This document shows, one piece after another, positions 17,846-25,550 of a DNA stretch of 64,000 nt (the stretch's first letter is position 1; every line of letters starts with the position of its first letter). The notes beneath the pieces are model-generated. The model was not told the origin of the DNA, did no database searches, and was given only the letters and a program-made list of their open reading frames with translations. The position numbers and the translations under genes are program-made. The stretch is from contig JAEPNB010000005.1 in NCBI GenBank assembly GCA_017643645.1, positions 62,001 through 126,000 on the forward strand, in the 5' to 3' direction. This DNA comes from Balneola sp. (lineage in GTDB: Bacteria > Bacteroidota > Rhodothermia > Balneolales > Balneolaceae).

Positions 17846-17981
17846 TGATTGAGTGTTGTAGATGAGTCTTACTTCGCCTATTCCGCGCATGGTCGCTGGT
17901 TCGAACCCAGCCTCTGAAGAAATTCAGAGTAGCTCAGTTGGTAGAGCATGTTATGTGGCTCATCGCCTGTTACCTCGATCA
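17846..17981 (+). ncRNA. Y RNA-like element 2: circularly permuted tRNA mimic
   Basis: Lower stem 17846-17855 with 17973-17981 has a bulged U at 17854. Upper stem GAUGAG (17861-17866) pairs with CUCAUC (17959-17964). The enclosed part reads in permuted order: T-arm GCUGG-UUCGAAC-CCAGC (17895-17911), acceptor strand CUCUGAA (17912-17918), tetraloop GAAA (17919-17922), acceptor strand UUCAGAG (17923-17929), UA, D-arm GCUC-AGUUGGUA-GAGC (17932-17947), A. All tRNA parts except the anticodon arm are canonical. The Y stem replaces the anticodon arm. The GAAA cap prevents aminoacylation. Confidence 0.85.
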
Positions 17982-17997
17982 TTATTTATTGAATAAA

Positions 17998-18148
17998 AAT
18001 AAGGTGCTGTAGACTGGAAATACTTCGGCAGACGCAATCGGTTTATAAACCGATTCTCTCTTAATTGAGAGGTGCAGGTTCAAGTCCTGCTTCAGTTATT
18101 TTTAACTGAATGGCGGAAAACACATTCCTGTCGCTTGTAGCCCTTATT
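17998..18148 (+). ncRNA. Y RNA-like element 3: leucine-type permuted tRNA mimic
   Basis: Lower stem AAUAAGG-U-GC (17998-18007) pairs with GCCCUUAUU (18140-18148), bulged U at 18005. Upper stem GACUGGAA (18012-18019) with UUCCUGUC (18125-18132) has one U-U mismatch. Inside, in order: GCAGACGC like the 3' side of a tRNA-Leu D-arm, a hairpin at the anticodon-arm position (18036-18055), a long variable arm CUCUC/GAGAG (18056-18071), T-arm GCAGG-UUCAAGU-CCUGC (18074-18090), a sealed 7-bp acceptor stem UUCAGUU/AACUGAA (18091-18110) with loop AUUUUU, then UGGCGGAA as in the 5' D-arm of tRNA-Leu. The RNA is therefore opened within the D-loop. Confidence 0.82.
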
Positions 18149-18156
18149 GATTTTTT

Positions 18157-18266
18157 AAAAGAAAAGGTGCCGTAGAGTCAGCATACTTCGATGGCTTGAA
18201 ATCCCGGAAACGGGTAAGTCCGGTTCGAATCCGGTTAGGCTGATTTAATTGTCGCCCTTTTCTTTT
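18157..18266 (+). ncRNA. Y RNA-like element 4 with reduced tRNA-like module
   Basis: The lower stem is the strongest, 13 bp: AAAAGAAAAGG-U-GC (18157-18170) with GCCCUUUUCUUUU (18254-18266), bulged U at 18168. Upper stem GAGUCAGC (18175-18182) pairs with GCUGAUUU (18239-18246). GUAG-type CGUAG and UUGUC face each other in the internal loop, followed by AUACUUCG (18183-18190). Inside are a CCCG-GAAA-CGGG hairpin (18203-18214) and a short T-arm CCGG-UUCGAAU-CCGG (18220-18234). No D-arm or acceptor hairpin is seen. Confidence 0.78.
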
Positions 18267-18274
18267 CAATATAT

Positions 18275-18332
18275 CCAAAGTGTTGTTGAATAAAGATACT
18301 TCTGAAAAGCTTTATTCGGATGTCGCCTTTGG
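18275..18332 (+). ncRNA. Y RNA-like element 5: minimal stem without tRNA module
   Basis: CCAAAG-U-G (18275-18282) pairs with CCUUUGG (18326-18332), bulged U at 18281. Upper stem GAAUAAAG (18288-18295) pairs perfectly with CUUUAUUC (18310-18317). The loop begins AUACUUCU (18296-18303), and UGUCG sits at 18321-18325 opposite UUGUU. About 58 bases in all. It keeps the Ro60-type stem but lacks any tRNA-like domain, and may serve as a protein-binding decoy or be a decayed copy. Confidence 0.68.
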
Positions 18333-18345
18333 TTTTAATTTTCAA

Positions 18346-18366
18346 CTACGCAAAAAGATTGCGTAG
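18346..18366. promoter_or_regulatory. Palindromic operator candidate 2 (upstream of rtcB)
   Basis: CTACGCAA-AAAGA-TTGCGTAG is a perfect 8+8 inverted repeat with a 5-base spacer. The left arm and spacer are identical to the site at 16099-16119, and the right arm differs by two bases. It lies 98 bp before the rtcB start and 13 bp after the last RNA element. A single regulator binding both sites would link TROVE and rtcB control. Confidence 0.75.
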
Positions 18367-18418
18367 TCATGTTTTATTATGGAATTAGTGATTGGATATC
18401 CATCATTAAAACAGCAAC

Positions 18419-18444
18419 AAAAGGGAGAGCAATACGGCTCTCCC
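18419..18444 (+). promoter_or_regulatory. Hairpin in the rtcB leader
   Basis: AAGGGAGAGC (18419-18428) and GCTCTCCCTT (18435-18444) form a 10-bp stem with loop AATACG, 19 bp before the rtcB start. There is no U-run after it, so it is not a standard terminator. It may stabilise or mark the 5' end of the rtcB transcript, or separate it from the RNA array by processing. Confidence 0.65.
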
Positions 18445-18457
18445 TTCATTACATTAA

Positions 18458-19843
<1,386 letters not shown>

Positions 19844-19849
19844 AATTAA

Positions 19850-19882
19850 CCCCAACAGTTGGTATGACTATTGGGGTTTTTT
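19850..19882 (+). terminator. Rho-independent terminator after rtcB
   Basis: CCCCAA (19850-19855) pairs with TTGGGG (19871-19876), with an inner AGT/ACT stem, and is followed by TTTTTT (19877-19882). The next gene starts 79 bp later. Confidence 0.85.
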
Positions 19883-19960
19883 GTTGTGAAAAAATTAGAA
19901 ATTGAAAACGATTTTCTTTTACTCTACATTTTCTATCCAAATCACACACATAATACATTC

Positions 19961-21259
19961 ATGAAAAAACTTCTTTCTCTATTTACCCTTTCTCTAATAT
20001 CATTATCAATATTTGCTCAATCATCCAATCTCAAAGAGATGGTTGACAAACGAGCCAATGAACTCGAAGAACAAGTGATCGAATGGCGCAGATATTTTCA
20101 TGAAAATCCTGAACTGTCTAATCGTGAATTCAATACTGCAAAGAAAATAGCAGCACATTTGGAGAGCCTTGGAATGGAAGTCCAAACCGGAATTGCTCAC
20201 ACCGGAGTGATCGGTATTTTAAAAGGCGGAAAACCGGGGCCCGTAGTTGGCCTGCGCGCCGATATTGACGCGCTTCCTGTTATAGAACGCACTGATGTTC
20301 CGTTTAAATCAACGGTAATGGGAGAATATCAGGGAAATGAAGTTGGAGTGATGCACGCTTGTGGACATGATACTCACATTGCTATCCTAATGGGAGTGGC
20401 CCAAATCCTGACTGAAATGAAAGATGATCTGCAAGGAACTGTGAAATTTATTTTCCAGCCGGCTGAGGAAGGTGCTCCAAAAGGAGAAGAAGGCGGCGCA
20501 GAATTAATGGTAAAAGAAGGTGTTCTCAAAAACCCCGATGTGGAAGCTATTTTCGGACTGCATATTTCTGACGATACTCCGGTTGGAGAATTAGAATACC
20601 GACCGAAAGGAATTATGGCAAGTGTAAACAGTTTCGATATAAAAGTTACCGGGAAACAAGCTCACGGTTCCGCTCCCTGGGGAGGAATTGATCCAATCGT
20701 TACTTCTGCACAGATCATCAATAATATTCAAACCATTGTTAGCAGAAGCATGCCATTAACCAGACAAGCAGCTGTAGTTACGGTTGGTGTAATTAATGGT
20801 GGGGTAAGAAATAACATTATCCCGGAAGAAGTAACTATGCAAGGAACCATCAGAGCTTTAGATGAAGAAATGAGGCAACTGATTTTTAAAAGATTGGAGA
20901 CTGTTGTTCAAAATACTGCGGAAAGTAACGGCGCAACTGCAGAGCTGACGATCAATAAAGGATATCCGATCACATATAATGATCCTGAACTTACGGCTCA
21001 AATGTTGCCAACATTAGTAGAAACAGCCGGTAAAGAAAATGTGAAGTTGATCAATGCCATAACAGGAGCCGAAGACTTCTCTTTCTTCCAGAATGAAATT
21101 CCGGGTTTATATTTCTTTGTTGGAGGTAAAGCTCCGGGACGTGAAGCATCCGGTCACCACACTCCTGATTTCTACATTGATGAAAGCGGGTTGAAGCTAG
21201 GTGTTCGTGCAATGAGCAACCTTGTAATTGATTATATGGATAATTCAACCGGTAATTAA
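19961..21259 (+). CDS. Secreted M20-family amidohydrolase (aminoacylase/carboxypeptidase-like)
   Basis: The start is set at 19961, where a signal peptide MKKLLSLFTLSLISLSIFAQ begins; the longer frame would start inside the rtcB terminator. The mature part shows the M20D metal ligands in GLRADIDALPV, MHACGHDTHIAIL and QPAEEGAPKGEEGG, the HGSAPWGGIDPI dimerisation loop and GAEDFSFF near the C-terminus. These zinc enzymes remove acyl groups from amino acids or trim peptides. It is followed after 20 bp by a serine hydrolase, possibly forming a secreted hydrolase operon. Confidence 0.93.
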   Translation: MKKLLSLFTLSLISLSIFAQSSNLKEMVDKRANELEEQVIEWRRYFHENPELSNREFNTAKKIAAHLESLGMEVQTGIAHTGVIGILKGGKPGPVVGLRADIDALPVIERTDVPFKSTVMGEYQGNEVGVMHACGHDTHIAILMGVAQILTEMKDDLQGTVKFIFQPAEEGAPKGEEGGAELMVKEGVLKNPDVEAIFGLHISDDTPVGELEYRPKGIMASVNSFDIKVTGKQAHGSAPWGGIDPIVTSAQIINNIQTIVSRSMPLTRQAAVVTVGVINGGVRNNIIPEEVTMQGTIRALDEEMRQLIFKRLETVVQNTAESNGATAELTINKGYPITYNDPELTAQMLPTLVETAGKENVKLINAITGAEDFSFFQNEIPGLYFFVGGKAPGREASGHHTPDFYIDESGLKLGVRAMSNLVIDYMDNSTGN

Positions 21260-21279
21260 TCACTATAAAGATACAGACC

Positions 21280-22347
21280 ATGAAAAAATTATTGATTCTC
21301 TTTTCATTTATTGTTTTCAGCATTCCTGTTTTTTCACAGGATTATTCTAATCAAGTCCAAAAAGCTGACTCCATCGTAACTGAATTTTTCGGTAAACACT
21401 TGTTGCCGGGAATGAGTATCTCTGTGTATAAAGATGACCGAATGATCTGGTCAAAAGGGTATGGTTTTGCTGATCTCGATAACGAAATTGAGGTTGATCC
21501 ATCTAAAACATTATTTCGCATTGGCAGCGTCTCAAAAACCCTTACAGCTGCCGGATTAGGGTTAATGATTCAGGACGGCGTTCTTAGTGCTGATGATGAA
21601 ATTCAGAAATGGGTACCGGAATTTCCGCCAAAGAAATACCCAATTACGATCAAGCAGGTATCAGGACATATTGCAGGAATCAGACATTATCGAGGTGATG
21701 AATTTATGAGCACTAAAAAATACGAGACGGTAATGGAAGGGCTTGTATTTTTTAAGGACGACTCATTACTATTTGAGCCGGGAACTAAATATCAGTATTC
21801 AAGCTATGGTTGGAATTTGATAAGTGCTGTGATAGAAGGAGCTTCAGAGGAGGCTTTTCTTCCATACATGAAAACACATGTGTTTGAGCCTTTAGGGATG
21901 AATAACACGGTACCAGACTGGGCAGATAAAGACATTGAAAATCGGACTAAATTTTATATCTGGCGAAACGGAACAAATGTTGAAGCTCCTTATGTAGACA
22001 ACAGTTACAAATGGGCCGGTGGTGGATTTATAGGAACAACAGAAGACCTGATCAAGTTTGGTGAAGCACATTTCGATTATGAATTTTTGAATCAAGAGAC
22101 TCAAAAACTCTTAATCACTCCTCAAATGACTTCAGATGGTAAGTCTACTAATTATGGAATGGGATATAGTACCTTGCGACATGCGGGAAATGATTGGGTT
22201 GGACATTCAGGAGGTTCTGTTGGCGGAAGCACCATGTTTTTGATGAATAAAGAGCATCGGATTATCATTGCATATACTATTAATCGTTCAGGAGCATCAT
22301 TTGATGATCTTCATTTTAAGATCGGAGAACTTTTTATTACAAAATGA
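21280..22347 (+). CDS. Secreted serine hydrolase (beta-lactamase superfamily)
   Basis: 355 residues with a signal peptide ending FSQD. SxxK appears as RIGSVSKTLTA near residue 83, the Tyr motif as YQYSSYGWNL near 170 and the C-terminal HSGG as VGHSGGSVGG near 310. It is of the class C/esterase-like group and closer to classical members than the gene at 9223. It overlaps the next gene by 4 bp (ATGA), so these two are co-transcribed. Confidence 0.9.
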   Translation: MKKLLILFSFIVFSIPVFSQDYSNQVQKADSIVTEFFGKHLLPGMSISVYKDDRMIWSKGYGFADLDNEIEVDPSKTLFRIGSVSKTLTAAGLGLMIQDGVLSADDEIQKWVPEFPPKKYPITIKQVSGHIAGIRHYRGDEFMSTKKYETVMEGLVFFKDDSLLFEPGTKYQYSSYGWNLISAVIEGASEEAFLPYMKTHVFEPLGMNNTVPDWADKDIENRTKFYIWRNGTNVEAPYVDNSYKWAGGGFIGTTEDLIKFGEAHFDYEFLNQETQKLLITPQMTSDGKSTNYGMGYSTLRHAGNDWVGHSGGSVGGSTMFLMNKEHRIIIAYTINRSGASFDDLHFKIGELFITK

Positions 22348-23198
22348 TATATCCCAATAACTGGATTGATTATGAACTCATCGATCATGGGTTTGGTCGA
22401 AAACTGGAACGATTTGGTGAAGTAGTTCTTGATCGCCCCGAGCCATCTGCCACATGGAAAAAATCATTATCTGATTCTGAATGGAATAAAGCAGATGCGG
22501 TTTTTTCCGAGAATAAAAACCAGAGAGGTAGTTGGGATAAAAGTCTCAACGATTGGAATATTTCTTATCCGTTTGGGGATTCTGAGGTCATATTTAAACT
22601 GAGCCAAGGTTCTTTTAAACACCCCGGCATCTTTCCGGAACAAGCAGAAAACTGGGAATTCATAAATCAAAAATGTAGTGAATTGATTTCAGATGGAATT
22701 ACCCCAAAATTTCTGAATCTTTTTGCGTACACAGGTGGAGCAAGCTTAACCGCGGATCTTTCCGGAGCGGAAGTAACCCACATCGATTCAGTAAAAAGCG
22801 TTGTTAATTGGGCGAGAGAAAATGCAGAACTCAACAACATTGACACCATCCGATGGATCGTTGAAGATGCCCCAACGTTTGTTGAAAAAGAGATCCGAAG
22901 AGGAAATAAATATCATGGAATTATCATGGATCCGCCCATATTCGGACTTGGACCAAAAGGCGGGCGTTGGAAACTGAATCGTGATTTACCAAAGCTTCTG
23001 GAGGATGCTATGAAGCTCCTTGATCAGGATAACAGGTTTTTTATTTTGAATACCTATTCACCTCAACTACCGCTTCCTGAACTTAAAAAGTTACTTTCAA
23101 CAATTGCCGGATTCCCTGATAATTATGAAAGCAATACACTTGGGCTTAAGAGTACTGCAGGAAAAGAATTACCACTTGGAAACTTAGTAAGGTTTTAA
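22344..23198 (+). CDS. Class I SAM-dependent methyltransferase, RlmI-like
   Basis: 284 residues. Rossmann SAM-binding core: FLNLFAYTGGASLTADLSGA (motif I), HIDSVKSVVNWARENAELN (motif II), WIVEDAPTFVEKE, and the catalytic-loop motif IIMDPPIFGLGPKGGRWKL with the D-P-P signature of RNA/protein methyltransferases. It resembles RlmI-type 23S rRNA cytosine methyltransferases but lacks an evident PUA domain. The ATGA overlap with the hydrolase gene is probably a matter of operon organisation rather than shared function. Confidence 0.88.
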   Translation: MIYPNNWIDYELIDHGFGRKLERFGEVVLDRPEPSATWKKSLSDSEWNKADAVFSENKNQRGSWDKSLNDWNISYPFGDSEVIFKLSQGSFKHPGIFPEQAENWEFINQKCSELISDGITPKFLNLFAYTGGASLTADLSGAEVTHIDSVKSVVNWARENAELNNIDTIRWIVEDAPTFVEKEIRRGNKYHGIIMDPPIFGLGPKGGRWKLNRDLPKLLEDAMKLLDQDNRFFILNTYSPQLPLPELKKLLSTIAGFPDNYESNTLGLKSTAGKELPLGNLVRF

Positions 23199-23209
23199 AA
23201 TCTAGTAAT

Positions 23210-23956
23210 ATGACCTGTAAAAATTGTGGAGAAGAAATTAGCGGAGATTTTTGCTCTAATTGTGGGCAAAAAACAAAAGAAGATCGAATAAATGCTCAGT
23301 ATATACTGTCTGAGATCCCAAACACCTTTCTCCAAATTGACACCGGATTATTCTTCACGATCAAAGAGTTTTTTATACGACCGGGAAATAGTATCCGGGA
23401 TTATCTGGAGGGAAAAAGAAAAAACTATATAAGACCTCTTTCGTATGTTTTGTTGCTTTCAACTTTTTATGCATTAGTCGCCAATTTAGTTTCTGAAACC
23501 ACTTTTTTAGGAGAAGTTGTGCTCGGTATGGCGGAGGGAGGCTCGTCTGCAAAATCAGATCCTATTCTATCAACAGTTTTACAATGGATAGCCGAAAATC
23601 ATGCTTACTCTACCGTTCTGTTTCTTCCTTTCTTTTCTATTTCATCTTTGATAGCATTTAAAAAGTATCGATATAATTTTTTTGAGCACTTTGTGATCAA
23701 TGATTATATAACGGGTCAGCAAGCCATCATTTATTCCTTTTTTGTACTCGTTCAATATCTAGGAAATATCGATTTTTACTATTATCCCATAATTTCTCTA
23801 AGCCTCTCAATTGGTTTTGCTTTTTGGGCATTCATACAACTCTTTAGTCCTGCCGGTAAGATCAACTCCTTCTTAAGAACTTTAACGGCTTATATTTTAT
23901 GCTATATGATAATTCTAGCATTTATTGTGATTGGCTTTATAGTGCACCAGGTTTAA
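23210..23956 (+). CDS. DUF3667 membrane protein with an N-terminal zinc ribbon
   Basis: 248 residues. The N-terminus CKNCGEEISGDFCSNCGQK is a CxxC...CxxC zinc ribbon, followed by the typical DUF3667 block (LQIDTGLFFTIKEFFIRPGNSIRDYLEGKRKNY... shown here in part) and five or so membrane helices. This family is widespread in Bacteroidota and lacks an assigned function. It starts 11 bp after the methyltransferase. Confidence 0.82.
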   Translation: MTCKNCGEEISGDFCSNCGQKTKEDRINAQYILSEIPNTFLQIDTGLFFTIKEFFIRPGNSIRDYLEGKRKNYIRPLSYVLLLSTFYALVANLVSETTFLGEVVLGMAEGGSSAKSDPILSTVLQWIAENHAYSTVLFLPFFSISSLIAFKKYRYNFFEHFVINDYITGQQAIIYSFFVLVQYLGNIDFYYYPIISLSLSIGFAFWAFIQLFSPAGKINSFLRTLTAYILCYMIILAFIVIGFIVHQV

Positions 23957-24047
23957 TTTTCCGGATTACCAACCTTACCGATAGATAGTATTGTTCCGGA
24001 TTTTTCCCTTATAACATTAAACCAATGTTTCGATCTTTAAACCACTA

Positions 24048-24082
24048 CAAAAAAAGGCCTTTCTGTAAAACAAAAAGGCCTT
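24048..24082 (-). terminator. Terminator of the SusC/SusD transcript
   Basis: A 9-bp stem AAGGCCTTT (24054-24062) with AAAGGCCTT (24074-24082). On the minus strand a U-run (complement of the A-tract at 24048-24055) follows, as expected downstream of SusD. Confidence 0.82.
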
Positions 24083-24103
24083 CAAATTAATTAATACTAT
24101 CTA

Positions 24104-25522
24104 TTAGTAACCGGGGTTTGGTTGCATATTAGGATTGGCATCCTGCTCGTTAGCTGGAATAGGAAGCACAAATCTATCATTCGGATAGTTTACGGTACAA
24201 GCGGCAGGTACTGTAGAAGTACATTCATCTCGAACCATATTTTCTTGCCAGCGCATTAAGTCCCATAGTCTGTGACCTTCATAGGCTAACTCGATTCTTC
24301 TTTCCAGTCTAATTTCATCCATCAGTGCCGCACCTGTTTCAGTAACCGCAGGCTCTGTTGGCAACCCTCGCTGACGTATTGTAGTGACATCATCCTGAGC
24401 GTCTAAATCATCGTTGTTCATTGCAGCGGCCTCAGCACGAATCAGATACATCTCAGAAAGACGGGATACTATTGTATTGTTATCACCAGTAGTACTAGGG
24501 TATTTAACCAACCTGAATGGAGCGAATTCATTTGCTAGGTTGTTATCAACCTGGAACCAAGATTGTCGGGCGTCACCATCAGGAATAAGGTCGTACAATT
24601 CATTAGATGGCAGGTAATCACCATAACCTTCTTCAATGTACATTCTTCCCAAAGCGTCTGAACCCCTGTTGTCTGTTTCCGTCATGGATATTTCAAAGAT
24701 TGACTCTGAGCTGTAATCATTAGTCCAGGCTGCAGCATAACCTGCATTATCAACCAAAGTATACGGTCCATTTTCGATTACATCATTTGCCATAATTCTA
24801 GCATTAGGAAAATCTCCCATGTGCAGATATACACGGGCAAGAAGTGCTTTTACAGACCATGCTGAAAGCGTAGAAGTATTACCATTTCGGGGTGAATTAC
24901 CCATTCGGTTCATACCTTCCGTCATATCGCTTATAATCTGAGCGTAGACTTCAGATACCGTGTTTCTTTCAGGCTCACTAAATGTATCTGTTTCAAGTAC
25001 AATCGGCACACCTAAGTGACTTGCATCAGCAGTGTAACAATAATGTTGACCATATAAGCGCACCAGATCGAAGTACATCAAACCACGCAATGCATAAGCT
25101 TCACCAATAAATTGATCCAGCTCGTCATCTAGTGCAGAAGGTATCCCTTCCGGTCGTGGATTGTTGATAATGGCATTAGCAGCACCTATCCCCGCATATA
25201 TAGTCTCCCACATATTTTGAGTAATAAAGTGCTCTTCAAAAGCGACATATTCCGCATACTCTTTGGCTCTGTTTGCCTGAGAATTTTGTTTAACATCATC
25301 AGACATTACATCCGGTACAAGTATGAAATATCGTCCATAGTAATCTGAATCTGAAAGCCAGTTATACACTCCGGTGACTGATGACTCGTAATCACCAATC
25401 GTTTCAATGGCTTCGTTATCAGCTACAGACTGTTGAGGGTTTACATTAAGAAAGCTTTCCTTACAAGCAAACCCAGTAATGATCACCGCTACAAGTACTA
25501 TATATAATTTTTTAATATTCAT
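24104..25522 (-). CDS. SusD/RagB-like outer-membrane lipoprotein
   Basis: The ATG at 25522 is preferred because it begins a lipoprotein signal (MNIKKLYIVLVAVIITGFAC). The mature part has the RagB/SusD features: SFLNVNPQ, an N-terminal TPR-like helical region, GEAYALRGLMYFDLVRLYGQHY, LSAWSVKALLARVYLHMGDF and the C-terminal RRIELAYEGHRLWDLMRWQE and FVLPIPANEQDANPNM. SusD proteins bind glycans or peptides and cap the SusC channel. The gene is directly downstream of SusC (16 bp to the longer SusD frame). Confidence 0.95.
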   Translation of the reverse strand: MNIKKLYIVLVAVIITGFACKESFLNVNPQQSVADNEAIETIGDYESSVTGVYNWLSDSDYYGRYFILVPDVMSDDVKQNSQANRAKEYAEYVAFEEHFITQNMWETIYAGIGAANAIINNPRPEGIPSALDDELDQFIGEAYALRGLMYFDLVRLYGQHYCYTADASHLGVPIVLETDTFSEPERNTVSEVYAQIISDMTEGMNRMGNSPRNGNTSTLSAWSVKALLARVYLHMGDFPNARIMANDVIENGPYTLVDNAGYAAAWTNDYSSESIFEISMTETDNRGSDALGRMYIEEGYGDYLPSNELYDLIPDGDARQSWFQVDNNLANEFAPFRLVKYPSTTGDNNTIVSRLSEMYLIRAEAAAMNNDDLDAQDDVTTIRQRGLPTEPAVTETGAALMDEIRLERRIELAYEGHRLWDLMRWQENMVRDECTSTVPAACTVNYPNDRFVLPIPANEQDANPNMQPNPGY

Positions 25523-25550
25523 TGTTCTAAGCATTGTATTTAAATTTGAA

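Noticed and set aside
17880..17960. Apparent canonical tRNA elements (T-arm and D-arm)
   Set aside because: The order is T-arm then D-arm with a sealed acceptor stem, so no chargeable tRNA can be read here; treated as part of RNA 2.
17701..18340. CRISPR array
   Set aside because: The repeated motif is short, stems vary in sequence, and spacing is irregular (about 110-160 bases); structure-based RNAs explain it better.
19871..19960. N-terminal extension of the M20 hydrolase
   Set aside because: It would begin inside the rtcB terminator, and a clean signal peptide starts at 19961.
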